Below, piece by piece: positions 23,078-33,877 of a stretch of DNA of 64,000 nucleotides. Position numbers and translations under genes: made by a program. Position 1 is the first letter of the stretch. Each line of letters starts with the position of its first letter. The notes under the pieces are model-generated. The model did not search any database. It had not been told where the DNA came from and worked only from the letters and a program-made list of their open reading frames with translations. The DNA is from Spirodela intermedia (lineage: Eukaryota; Streptophyta; Magnoliopsida; Alismatales; Araceae), in assembly GCA_902729315.2 (NCBI GenBank), contig LR746264.1, positions 9,269,878 to 9,333,877 of the forward strand, read 5' to 3'.

Positions 23078-24323
23078 GTGAATCTCACAATTTCAATGTG
23101 TTGAATTATAAGTCGTAAGGTTTTCAATTCATTTTGAATTATCTTGATAGATATAGAAATCTAGTGATATTTACATCCATTTAATCTTATTATTACTTGT
23201 AAATTTTATCTTGATAGATGTAGTCCTTGACATTTTATATTTGAAAGTTTCTTTTAAAAAATAACCCTTGATGAGAATTAGATAAGCTTCCCAGTACACT
23301 ATGTGGACAAGCGCAAAGGAGTTGATGCAGGACTCATCCGCATCAGAAAAGCTTCCTCTCGAGTCTACTAGGGCCCAATGGGCTGGAATTAGAAACCAGA
23401 AAATCTAGTTATTTTATCGGGTCATTAAAAAATACGTCATCTTTCCTCTACAAGGAGGGAGGCGATCCATCTGAATGGTGTTATTAGCTAGAGATACTCT
23501 TCATTTACCAAGGTATGCGATCAAAATATTAGGGAAAATGTCAAGTTTGGCTGATCATGTGCACAACAAAATGAGAAAAAAAAAGAAGAGCAAATGAATG
23601 ACGCGATAATGGCATTCTAGATCAATATTATACGGGTAGGTATGAGAAATATTCTACACACTCGAAGGGTGAGATTGGTAGTTTTATATATTTTGTTGAA
23701 ACCGTGTTCATCCGTTGAGTGGGCTGAGACAGGGTAAAATACGCGGTGATTGGCGGGTAAAAGCCGGGTAAAATACGTCAAAATCTCCTGGGAGACAGCT
23801 GTCCGCAACAATTGGCGGACGTCTACTTGTGCGCGTCATCAGCAGCCGCCAGCTGCAAGTGGCGACGTCATCAGATGACGTCACTTGGCTGAGGTAAATA
23901 TGATTAGCGCGGCAATATCGGGATTTGCGCCATCTCGGAGAAATCCAATTATTGTGCAGAATCGGTCCTACCCTATCGTTTCCTCTGGTTCTCCAGATCG
24001 GACGGGAACCGATCGTTCGTCGTCTACTTCTCTGGTTTCCGATCTCCCTCCTTATCTTCTGTTAAACGGGAAGAGATGATCCTCATAGTCGACGAACAAG
24101 TCCGTGGCGGCGAAGAGAAGAGTGAATACATCTGAATTTCAAGCGTTCTGCGGGAGGAGATGAACGAGACCGGAAAGGGATCGACCTATAACTAGATCGC
24201 ACACAGGCAGACGGCGACTCTTCGCGACAAGGAAGAGCAGGAAGAAATCGGAATTAACAGGAAGAAACCAGGGGGAGGCGCCGCCGCCACCGCCGATGCC
24301 GCCACCGCGAGTTCGGGAAGGCG

Positions 24324-24551
24324 TTATCTCGGCGAGTTTCCTCGCCGGGACGATGATTCGGATGCGCTCCCCGGGCTGGGACCGTCGCCGGGGCTCTTGG
24401 CCCCGCTCTGACCAGGCGAGCAGACCAACGATTTGAATGATCCGGCGAATTCCGTGATGATCTTGTTCTTGATCTCCACTCTGCGAGGGTAGGGGTTCCC
24501 TCTTCCACCCCTCGGAGATTCCGACTCGGGGAGGCCCATTCTCTCCGTCAA
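24324..24551 (-). CDS. Small basic ORF, family F, unit 2 (75 aa, longest intact copy)
   Basis: Unrecognised. Begins MTERMGLPESESPRGGRGN, continues with YPRRVEIKNKIITEFAGS and a tail with GDGPSPGSASESSSRRGNSPR, then a stop. This is the most complete member of the array and is used here as the reference. Arg, Ser and Pro dominate, giving a basic, probably disordered protein. The neighbouring minus-strand MAYG ORF lies about 500 bp upstream. It could also be the first exon of a spliced gene whose other exons I cannot identify. Confidence 0.45.
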   Translation of the reverse strand: MTERMGLPESESPRGGRGNPYPRRVEIKNKIITEFAGSFKSLVCSPGQSGAKSPGDGPSPGSASESSSRRGNSPR

Positions 24552-25061
24552 AGACCGCCGGAGAGGCGGAGAGCAGACGAAAATACGAGAGACGCAGACG
24601 GCGGCGGCGGCGATGGTTGAGCCGAGAGGAGCCGTTCTGCGCAGCCTCCCACCCCCCCTTCTTAATGGGTAGTGGACAGCCTATTACTGCACGTGATGCA
24701 ATACATCCCGTGCAGATAAGCTTTATGCTTTTGGCTACTAGCCAGTGGGGGCGGTCCTAGTGGGATAATTGGTCTGGTTCTACCCCACGGGATAGTGGCT
24801 CGGCCAAGCCCAGAAATTTCCGAGTCCTTTTGACTCGCCCGCGACCTTATAGAAAACCACCGAGGGGGAACCTGTGGGCGTCGCCCATGGATTTAGAAGG
24901 GGCAAATCATTAAACGACTAATGAGGGAATTATGAACAAAAAAGGGAGCGATAGAGCTGTTAAAACCAAGACCAGCGGCCCGTCACCGGTTGTCTTCCCC
25001 GCGCCGGCGGCGACCTAATCGACGGGATCATCGGCGGAGTAAACCAGCTCAACAGGGTTCT

Positions 25062-25250
25062 TCATCTTCGGAGGGCGGGGAGAAGAAAACCTGAAAATCT
25101 CCTTCCGCCCCTCCTCGCCGGGACTGACGCCACCGCGACGACCGAATTGAAGAGTATCCCAATGATCTTCAACTTAATCTGCCCTCTCCTAGGCCGGCGG
25201 CTGCTCGTCGACTTCCGCCGCCCGCCGTCCGCCTCCCCTCCGTAGGCCAT
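25062..25250 (-). CDS. Small basic ORF, MAYG family, unit 2 (62 aa)
   Basis: Unrecognised. Begins MAYGGEADGGRRKSTSSRR, followed by PRRGQIKLKIIGILFNSVV, AVASVPARRG and a short basic tail. A close copy is at 35247-35429 and an inverted, frameshifted one at 31541. The segment RRGQIKxKI...F.SVV parallels RRVEIKNKI...S.V of family F, suggesting that both descend from one ancestor. I do not know the function. Confidence 0.45.
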   Translation of the reverse strand: MAYGGEADGGRRKSTSSRRPRRGQIKLKIIGILFNSVVAVASVPARRGGRRFSGFLLPALRR

Positions 25251-25639
25251 CTCCGGGAGCTAAGGCGGCTGGGGTGGTGAGCGATTAGCTGACTCCGGAG
25301 TGGACAGGAGAAGCGTGTGGCTCTCAGGCGCCGCGCTGGGCAGTATGTATGGAGATTTGACGGGTTTCCTTCGGTCGTAAGCTTCTTATTCCCGCCGGCT
25401 TGGTCGTCGCGCCGGCGGCAATCGGTGCAGGGGAGGGCCCGCCTTCGCCATGAGCTCCACAGTGAGGTGCAGGGGGTCAGAACGAGTGCACAGCTGTTTG
25501 ACGACGATAAGGAGAGGACGGGGAAGAAAGACTCGTTAGTAGATTCCACCCACTGACTTCACCACGCGTGCGTGTCGCTTCACATGTGACCGTCCTTCGA
25601 GATACTATATGCTGTTAGGTGGTCCGGGTTAACGTAGTG
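25251..25639. other. GC-rich block between the MAYG ORF and the AT-rich relic
   Basis: Includes a conserved stretch (GCGCAGGGGAGGG-like and GCCATGAGCTCCACAGTG) repeated at about 15860-15910 and 35740-35800. Minus-strand ORFs here are open but share no recognisable domain. Confidence 0.4.
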
Positions 25640-26779
25640 GTGGTATTATAAACTTTTTAAGAGATCTAAATGTAAATGAATATCACATTTTGAGTTAATT
25701 CACATTTTGAGTTTCTATTTTTTTATATCACTTTGTGATTCATGACTCATATCACAAGATTATGATTTGTAAGGGTAAAAAAGATAGAAAACCTTTATGT
25801 TTTGGATACAAAGAATATTTTCTATCATTATTTCCAATGATTCTCCTGCATGCCTACTTGATAATTATTAAATAATTACAAAATTTTACAAAATATTTTT
25901 AATCACACCTTGGTATGACATAATATGCCATTTAACTTTTAAAATCCTAAACGCAGTATAAAATAATTGTATCTTAACTCCTCAACATTAATGAACAAAC
26001 CTATATTATATATATTTTTAGCAAAGCAATAGATACTTTTTTTTAATAATAATATTTCCAAAGATTCAATTCGATTTACATACATTTTTCTTATGAAGAA
26101 TTAGTTGGATGTCAAAGCTATTGTTCTTAAATATCTTAATTTAATTTACAGTTAGCTTAACTATAAATCAAACATTTTACATCTAACAATGCTAGAAGAC
26201 TTGGCTTCAATGATTTATTTAGGGAGCATGTTAAGTAATTTGACCCAAATAATTTTGTTTACTTAGATGTAAACATTAATATTTATTATGTGTTGTTAAA
26301 GTTATTTTTTCAATCACACATTTCACTACAATTTTGGATGTATTATATATTTATAATCATATTTATCATCAATAGATTGCAATCTCTTTTTATCAACAAT
26401 ATAAGTTCTGATGAAAGTATTCAACCATTTAACCTTTGCCCACACTATCTACAAAAAAACATAAATTTCATCCTTGTATTTGACTTTTACTATAAGGGAT
26501 CTCTAGATTTATAAAATTAGATCTAATTCTTGATACAAAGCTCAGTCAATTGTTAAGGGATAACACAACAAGAAATATTTAATTTTCTTGAATCCTTTTC
26601 TTAGGTTCCAAGATAGGTAACTACTAAACTCAAGTTAGTCATTGCATCCAAGAACAATTGACATCTTGTTTACTTAGATGTTAATAATTATTTTATGAAT
26701 ACAGATTTATTGGAAAATTTGTACATGAACATATCTTTGAGATATCAAAACAAAAAGAGATCTTATTTGTAAATCACAC
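25640..26779 (+). mobile_element. Ty1/copia relic, shorter copy
   Basis: AT-rich sequence whose plus-strand translation preserves the end of the copia integrase (LLKLFFQSHISLQFW, then INRLQSLF at about 26290-26400). A longer homologous relic starts near 36880 and keeps more of the same domain. No LTRs, no intact frame. It joins array unit 3 directly at about 26780. Confidence 0.6.
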
Positions 26780-27969
26780 TAGGTTCAAGGTGTAAAATTC
26801 TAAGTCAGAAGGTTTCCAGGTCATAGTGAATTATCTTCATATATATAGAAAACTAGTGACACATGTATTAATTTTATTCTTATTATTATTATTACATTTA
26901 TCTTAACAGATATATCCGTTGATTTTTTATACTGGAAAGTTTGTTTTTATGACTACCCCTTATGAGAAGGTGTTAAGCTTCCTTGCACACTTTGTGGACA
27001 AAGGGCAAAGGCAAGGCTATTGACGGGCTAGTTGGGCTGGGCGGGTGGGCTTTTGGGATCCAAACCTTGAGGCTCCTAGGGCCCAATTTGCTTAAATTAG
27101 AAAATAGAAAACACTAGTTATATTATCTTGGTCATTAAACGTGTTCCATATTTCCTTTACAAGGAATGGAATAATCTTTTTGAATGGTGTTATTAGATAC
27201 AGACACGCGTAATCTTTCTTTACAATAGAATGTGGTTGAAATATTTGCAAAAATGTTAGGTTTTACTAATCACGTGCTCTAGAATTCCACTATGGTATCA
27301 TTCATTCACTCTTTTTTGTTCTCATCTTGTTTTGATTTATAAGGGTACACATGAAAAAGATTCTAGATGCCGATGCTGTGCGAACTCAGTGGTGTGATTG
27401 GTAGTTTCACGAGTTTTTTGTAAAGTTTTAATGAAACGGTGTTCATTAGTTGACTATGTTGATCATGTGACGCGTCTTCGACTAAATTGTCAACTCAGTC
27501 AATCTACAGGCATCGTACCATCTTCGGAGTGTTGGTCGAGTGGGCTGGGGAAGGGTAGGTTCGCGACGACTTTGATGTATGCTATTTAAACCAATAAAAA
27601 ACGTGTGAACATGTTTAGATTTTCAATTGGGCAGCAGTAGAAAAAGGGTTAGTGGGAGCTTGGACGCTCCACTTTGCTGGGGCCAGGTGGCGGGACAATT
27701 AAGTCGTTGGCTGGCGCCCCCTAGCTCGATAAATATGACATGGCCGGTAATATCGGGAGTCAGCCATATCGAAGGAATCCAAATCCGTGGATGGAATTCC
27801 TCTACCCTGGCGTTTACTCAGGTTTTCCTGGTCGGATGGGGGCTGATCGTTCGTCATCTTCAGGTTGAACACTTAGGGATAATCGTCGTAGTTGATGAAC
27901 AAATCCGTGGCGGTGAAAGGAGGGAATAGCATCTGAATTTCAAACGTTCCGCAGGACGAGATGAACAGG

Positions 27970-28160
27970 GCCGGAAATGGATCGACCTCTGGACCACACA
28001 CAGAGACAGACGGCGATACTTCGGGATGAGGAAGAACCAGAAGCAATCGAAATGAATTCACAGGTCCGGAAACCGATCGACCTCTGGACCACACTTTGAG
28101 GCAGACGGCGATACTTCTGGATGAGGAGGAACCAGATGCAAGAGGAATCAATTCACGGGG
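27970..28160 (+). repeat. 95-bp tandem duplication
   Basis: The phrase GATCGACCTCTGGACCACAC occurs twice 95 bp apart with flanking similarity (ACGGCGATACTTC, GATGAGGA). Other units have one copy. Confidence 0.8.
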
Positions 28161-28203
28161 CGAGGCGGACGAAGGAACCAGTCACCGCGAGGCCGAGGAG
28201 GCG

Positions 28204-28410
28204 TCATTTCGGCGAGCTTCCGTACGGGGACGGTGCTCCCTGGACTGGCACCGTCGCCTGGGCTCTGCGGCCGCCTTGACGGGGGCAGCAGAACACCGAT
28301 CTGATAAACTTGGCGAAAAAGTCCCTGATGATCTTGTTCTTGATCTCCAGCCTCCGAGGGTGGGGGTTCCCTTTACCACTTCTCGGAGATTCCGATCGGT
28401 GGCAACCCAT
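28204..28410 (-). CDS. Small basic ORF, family F, unit 3 (68 aa)
   Basis: Unrecognised. MGCHRSESPRSGKGN, then HPRRLEIKNKIIRDFFAKF, IRSVFCCPRQGG and a tail ending SPYGSSPK. The core is well kept but the tail is read in another frame than in unit 2 after an indel. The frame remains open upstream to 28707. Confidence 0.42.
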   Translation of the reverse strand: MGCHRSESPRSGKGNPHPRRLEIKNKIIRDFFAKFIRSVFCCPRQGGRRAQATVPVQGAPSPYGSSPK

Positions 28411-29082
28411 TACCTCCGTCCTTGACCGGTGGCGGACGAAAGTAGGAGACGCAGGCGGAGGACTAAAGTAGGAGACGCAGACGGCGGCGGAGCCGGAGGG
28501 GAGCGCTCTCTTGATTGTGTATTCTCCTTCGTACAAGGTTACACGAAGTACATTGAGACCAGCCAAAGGCTCAATATGGTATTTATAAGGGGAAACCGGC
28601 CCAAAGATCATCCCAAGTTTGGTCAGGGAGAGGGTTGACTTAGTCGCCCTAACCTCCCCCGAGTAGGACTCACAAGTTGGGTTAATAGTTCCCCAAGTGG
28701 GATCCACACGTACCCTTAGAGAGACTGACCTACCTGCCCAAGGTTGGACTCAGTAGCGACGTTGAGTTCCAGAACGGGGGTCTACACCTAATCATTGATT
28801 TAGAGGCCCTTACCTTCCCCGTCCCACGGGGTGGAACTCGGTCAATCGGAGATGTCCGAAATCATTTGCTCCCTCCCCCACTACCCCACCCCGGAGTGGG
28901 CCCATGGTATTAAGTAGGGCCAGATCATTAATACACGGACTCAGGGGTCAGGTACACACACCCCATGACATGGGAATGGACATAAATCTATAGATTCTGA
29001 AATTACGAACAAGAAGGGGAGCGACAACAGCCGGGCCATCACCTGTCGCAGGTTGTCAACACCACCACTCGGGGACGACCGG
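28411..29082. other. Unique sequence between the family F ORF and the AP2 tail copy
   Basis: Contains two copies of a short GTAGGAGACGCAG phrase near 28440-28480, then about 450 bp without similarity to other units. It ends in a block with GAACAAGAAGGGGAGCGA shared with units 1, 2 and 5. No gene seen. Confidence 0.45.
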
Positions 29083-29545
29083 CGAGAACTCTTCTCTCTC
29101 GACTTTCTCCTTCCTCGAGTGCCTTCCCATATTCCCCCATATTCTCTTTTTTCATTTGCTCCTCTCTCTTTTGCTCGCGCGGCCGCTGTCTGTGTACATG
29201 CTTAGCAACAAAGAACGTCTGAGAAGAGGCCAGACGGGGGTTTTCCAGCTCTCCCCACCTGGTCCTAGCAGCAAGCGCCTGCGTCTACTCCATCGCAGCT
29301 GTTCTCTTCTGTTCTGCCGCCCATCAGACATGCCGAGTTTCACGAGGAAGTCAACCCCCCCTTCGCTTTCTCCCCCTCTCCTCCTCTCCTCCTCTCCTCC
29401 TCCATTGGATCACCACCTGCTGCCCCGTGTACGCCTATTGCTGACGCCCATCAGAAAATCTTAAACGAAGTCTACTTTCCCGGTGGGGAATGGTACGAGG
29501 GTGTAAAACGAACTAGTCCTCCTCGTTAGCCGTTTAACGAAGAAG
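29083..29545 (+). pseudogene. AP2 exon 9-10 copy lacking the miR172 site
   Basis: Aligns with AP2 from within exon 9, through the exon 9-10 intron, to the 3' flank, including GCAACAAAGAACGTCTGAGA at the exon 10 start. Because the intron is kept, this is a DNA duplication and not a retrocopy. A 60-bp stretch between two TTCTG repeats (13211 and 13271 in AP2) is missing, which removes the miR172 site exactly. The exon 10 frame also has a stop where Trp is in AP2 (TGG to TAG). Confidence 0.85.
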
Positions 29546-30641
29546 TTACGAGGGGGACTCTCTTGATCGCCTTTCTAATAATCGGAAATAAGAAGCTCCG
29601 TTTTTCCTGCAAATTCCACTTGATGATGCCCTAATTCATGCGAAGTGTGAGGTTTAAGGTGTTGAATTCTGAGTCTGACGGTTTCCAGGTCATCTTGAAT
29701 TATCTTCATATATATAGGAAACTAGTGATATTTTTATTAATTTAATCTTCTTCTTAGTAGTACATTTATCTTTATATTGTACCCGTTGACTTTGTATGTT
29801 TGAAAGTTTCTTTTACCTGTTACCCGTTGGACTCTGTGGACAAGGTCGAAGGCAAGGGTGTCGAAGGGCTAGTTGGACTGAGTGAGTGGGCTTTTTGGGA
29901 TCCAAGCCCATGAAGGAATCCAAGCCCTGGACGCGTACTTAGGCCCAATGGCCCGAAAGTAAGAAATTCTAGTTATTTTATCGGGCTATTTAAAATACCT
30001 CACATTTCCTTTACAATGAGAGAGGCACGATACCTTCAATGGATAATCGCCGTGCTTTTAAAGATAGAATATGATCGAAATATTTGGGAAAATGTTAAGT
30101 ACGTTTTGCTAATCACGTGCACAACAAAATGAGAAAATAAAAAGAAGAGTTAATGAATAACAACATGGTAGAATTCTAGAGCAAATTTATTGGGTAGGTG
30201 AATTCTACACACCGATGCAGCAAACTCGGAGGGTGTGATTGATTGTTTTACATGCTTTTTAATTTTTTTTATTGAAACTGTGTTAATGCGTTGAAAATTG
30301 CAATCATGTGTCACGTTTTTGACTGTGTAATGTCAACTTGGTAGTCTACCGAGTCTTGAGTGGGTTTCGAGGGCTTTAATAATATGCTATTTAAACAAAA
30401 AACCCGGGGTAAAATACTTCAAAATTTCACTGCAGACAGCTGGTCGCAACAATTGGCGATGGTCAACTGATTGAGATAGGCGCGATACTTCATGATTCTT
30501 TCCCCCCCTCACTTCTTTACAGTGGCAGATGGCAGTGGCGAGTTAGAGATGGATGGGAGATGGTAAGGTCTATCCGTGGACTCAAGACGGGGCCTCGGTC
30601 AACGTGCGCCCTCATGCAAAGCGCCGCGAGCTAGCGGATAC

Positions 30642-30659
30642 TGACGACATCATATGACG
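30642..30659 (+). promoter_or_regulatory. Paired TGACG motif, unit 4
   Basis: Two TGACG boxes 13 bp apart start to start, in the same position relative to neighbouring blocks as in unit 1. Confidence 0.35.
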
Positions 30660-31035
30660 TCACTTAGCAAAGATTAACATCAGCTGCGATGGAATATCGG
30701 GACTCCGCCATCCCAGAGGAATCCAATTATTGTGCGGAATTGGTCCTACCCTGGCGCTTCCTCTGGTTTCCGATCTCCCTCCCCCCTTCTGTTGAACACG
30801 TAATGTCGTTGTTTATGAACAAAATCGTGGAGGTAAAGGGGAGAGGAAATAGCATCTGAATTTCAAACGTTCTGCGGGACGACATGAAGAAGACGGGAAA
30901 GGGATCGGCCTCTAACTAGATCATACACACAGGCAGATGGCGATTCTTCGCGACGAGGAAGAACCAGAATAAATTGGAATGACACTACAGGGTGAGGCGG
31001 ACGAGGAAACCGGTCACCTCGAGACCGAGAGGGCG

Positions 31036-31176
31036 TCATCTCGGCGAGCTTCCGCACCGGGACAATGATTCAGATGTGCTCCCGGGGTTGGGTTGCGAGT
31101 GGACACCTATTATTGACTCCTCCTCGGCGATGAAACCACCGGAGGCAGCGAGGGGAAGGTTAACGCCGGAGGCCAT
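31036..31176 (-). CDS. Chimeric ORF: unknown 5' segment fused to a family F tail (46 aa)
   Basis: Starts MASGVNLPLAASGGFIAEEE, unlike any other sequence in the window, and ends GSTSESLSRCGSSPR, the recognisable tail of family F. The join lies near 31095. Upstream of the ATG the minus strand has a CT-rich leader, and a CCACGTGAC motif lies near 31326, so a first exon with promoter may have been captured. A GT inside the ORF (ATAATAGGTGTC) could act as a donor. Confidence 0.35.
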   Translation of the reverse strand: MASGVNLPLAASGGFIAEEESIIGVHSQPNPGSTSESLSRCGSSPR

Positions 31177-31540
31177 CTTGGATTCGAAATACAACAGAGG
31201 GAGAGAGAAAGAGAACTAAGAGAAGGATAACTCGGACGCTTCGCGTGGCCCGTCGTCACTCCTGAGAGTTCCTTTCTCCGCCATTCACCCTCCTCTGGGC
31301 TTAATAAGCTGACGGTGGCATGCCACGTGACAAGTGGGTCCCACGGTTGACGTCCGATGACGAAGCTGAAAATTCAACCTGAAAGTGTGTCACATCTCCG
31401 AAGAAAAGAAGCTTAGGACCGAAGGAAACCCGTCAAATCACCATACACACGGGTCAACGCGGCGCCTAGGAGCAGCACGCTTCTCCTCTCCACTCTCGAG
31501 TCAGCGAATCGTTCACTACCAGCCACCGGAGCTCCCGGAG

Positions 31541-31690
31541 ATGGCCTACGGAGCGGCGGCGGACAGTGAGCGGCGGAAGTCGACGAGGAGCCGCCGGCCG
31601 AGGAGAGGGCAGTTTAAGTGAAGATCCTGGGGATGCTCTTCAAATCGGTCGTCGCGGTGGCGTCAGTCCCCGCGAGGAGGGGTTGAGGGA
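31541..31690 (+). pseudogene. Inverted MAYG ORF with a one-base frameshift
   Basis: Reads MAYGAAADSERRKSTRSRR and PRRGQFK, then TGA at 31619-31621. Compared with the minus-strand copies, AAGGTGAAG is here AAGTGAAG, a one-base loss. Beyond it the other frame continues the homology (ILGMLFKSVVAVASVP). It sits in the inverted block of unit 4. Confidence 0.6.
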
Positions 31691-32191
31691 GGTTTTCAGG
31701 TTTTCTTCGCCCTCCGAAGATGAAGAACACTGCCTGAGTTGGTTATCTCCGCCGATGATCCCGTCAATTAGGTCGTCGGCGTGGGAAAAACGGCCGGTGA
31801 TCTCGCTCCCCTTGTTGTTCATAATCTCCAAATCTAGATCGTGTACATTTATTCTCATGCAACGGTAGGGAATTTGTACTTGTCCCCGCGAGTAAGTCTA
31901 TTAACGATTTGCCCTTCCTTATAAATCCACGATCGCCCATAGAATCACTTGGTGGTTTTTTGAGACGCTCGCGGGGGAGCCAAGCGATTCGGAAAATTTC
32001 GGCTTCGCCGAGCTCTAGCTCGTAGTACAATCAGACGGCGAGTGGACCGCCCCCGATGGGGATCGAAGAAGTGGGCAAGCACCTTCACATTGTCAACACG
32101 TCGGCCCAAGCACATTAACGCAGAATTTCCTTAGTCATTTCTGGTTTGAATCCTTAGAGAGGTTATACATAACCTCGTGTAGCCCTAAGAA
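31691..32191. other. Remainder of the inverted block
   Basis: Reverse-complement counterpart of blocks found near 24860-25080 and 35100-35260 (for example CTCCCCTTGTTGTTCATAAT). Followed by about 140 bp without a match. No gene seen. Confidence 0.45.
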
Positions 32192-32385
32192 CGAGGAGAG
32201 AAGAGAAGAGATTAAGTTCGAGGTTGTTTACCTCTTATCGCTCCGCGAAAAGAGGCCTTGAAGCCGTGAGGGTCAGTTATAGATGGAGGTGGCGGCAGTG
32301 ACGATGGATAACTGACCCTTACGGCCTCTCCTTGCCGAGCGATAAGAGGTAAACCTCGAACTTAATCTCTTCTCTTCTCTCCTCG
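32192..32385. repeat. Long imperfect inverted repeat (hairpin)
   Basis: Arms 32192-32281 and 32308-32385 are complementary apart from small indels and mismatches, around a 26-bp loop. Arms share CGAGGAGAGAAGAGAAGAGA, CTTATCGCTC and GGTCAGTTAT. RNA from either strand would fold into a stem of about 80 bp. No terminal TA or TAA duplication typical of a MITE was seen. Confidence 0.85.
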
Positions 32386-32484
32386 AAATTAGAGAGTCCA
32401 TGGTGCTCTCAAACCCACCCTTGGTGACACTCACAGGTTTCCTCTAGAAACCCTCCTATTATTTTGTTTTTCCTTATGATTTAT

Positions 32485-32760
32485 GCGTGATCTCTCTTTA
32501 GCTTCCACTCTTCTTTTGTATTATTGGCTCGAGATCTTATTAATCTACTCCATCATTAGTGTTCTCTTCTGCAACATCATTACTATTTTGAGGAAGTCAT
32601 CCCGTCCCCCTCCCATGTTGAATCCCCATTTGCTATTACCATGTGCATGCACACGAGGTAGGCTTTTCTATGACCCTTTAGGTCAAACATAGTGTAATGC
32701 ACACTCATCCTCCTCATTAACCATTTGAAGAAGATGTTACGAGGACTCCATGGATCATCT
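32485..32760 (+). pseudogene. Decayed AP2 exon 10 copy
   Basis: CTACTCCATCATTAGTG and TTCTCTTCTGCAACATCATT align with AP2 exon 10, and the following CACGAGG and AAGTTACGAGG-like phrases match its 3' flank. The miR172 region is retained but has several changes. No frame is open. Confidence 0.65.
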
Positions 32761-33804
32761 TTCTAATTTTTCCTGTTTTAAGATTTCAGAAATCGAAAAT
32801 AAGAAACTTCAACTTTCCTTCATATTCTCCTTGATGTCTATAAATTTGTAACTAAGATGGTGCCCAAATTAATGCTATATGTGAGGTTCATGGTGATGAA
32901 TTCTGAGACTGAAGGTTTCCGAGTCATCTTTAAATATCGTCATAGAGATAGAAACTAGTGATATTTTTATTAATTTAATCTTATTATTATTAATAATACA
33001 TTTTATCTTGATAGATGTAGACATTGACTTCGTTTATTTGAAAGTTTCTTTTACCGATTACCCCTTGGTGAGGAGTTAGCTTCCTCGTGCACTTTGTGGA
33101 CGAGGGCAAAGGCAACGCTGTGGAAGGGCTAGTTGGATTGTGTGGGTGGGGTTTTTGGGATCCAACCCCTCAATTATACTATGGCCAATGTGCTGATATT
33201 AGAAAATAGAAAGAAATGTTAATTTATCGGGTCATTAAAAATGCGTGATATTTGCATTACAAGGAATGGCAGGATCCCTGAGAATGATGCTATTAGCTAG
33301 AGATACATGACATAATTTTACAACGGAATGCGGTCGAAATATTCGCGAAAATCTCAGGTTTTGCTGATCACGTACAAAAACAAATGACAAGAAAATAACA
33401 AGAGTGAATGAATGACACCATAGTGGAATTCTCGATCAATTTTATAGGGGTAGTTATGAAAAAAATTATTCACACCGATACAACAAATCGGAGGATGTGT
33501 TTGGTAGTTTTACATGTTTTTTTTCATTTTTTATGGAAACTGTGTTCATGCGTTGACAATGACGATCATGTGACGTGTCTTTCACTATGTAACATCAACA
33601 CGGGAGCACAAGTACCATCGTACCATCTTTGGAGTTATTTTCGGGTAGGCTGAGATAAGGGTTTGTAGCGACTTTGATAGTAAGCTATTTAAGCCAATAA
33701 AAACCGCGTAAAATATGTTCAGATCTCTACTTGGGGGCAGCAGTTCAAGAAGGGATGGTGTTTGATTGGCCCCGACTACTAGCTGGCTCCAGCTGGCCGG
33801 CTAA

Positions 33805-33822
33805 TGACGTCCACGGCTGACG
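33805..33822 (+). promoter_or_regulatory. Paired TGACG motif, unit 5
   Basis: TGACG at 33805 and 33818, again 13 bp apart, followed by GCCACC as in unit 1. Confidence 0.35.
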
Positions 33823-33877
33823 CCACCTAACTCGATAAACATGACTTGCCGGGAATATCGTGAGTTATCCACCTCAG

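Larger units (their letters stand above)
23078..26779 (+). repeat. Array unit 2
   Basis: Block order as in unit 1 but with a largely missing GGGTGGGC block. It includes a TGACG pair with one half-site altered (CGACG at 23863, TGACG at 23876), family F ORF (24324-24551), MAYG ORF (25062-25250) and ends with an AT-rich copia relic from about 25640. Confidence 0.7.
26780..29647 (+). repeat. Array unit 3 with AP2 tail copy
   Basis: Carries all early blocks, a changed TGACG region, a 95-bp internal duplication (27970-28160), a family F ORF (28204-28410), a unique 0.6-kb stretch and, at 29083-29545, a copy of AP2 exons 9-10. Confidence 0.7.
29648..32879 (+). repeat. Array unit 4 (rearranged)
   Basis: Early blocks are in normal orientation (29648-30790). 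A chimeric ORF and an inverted GC-rich block follow (about 31095-32050), then a long hairpin and a decayed AP2 tail copy (32485-32760). The family F core is lost; only its tail survives inside the chimeric ORF. Confidence 0.65.
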
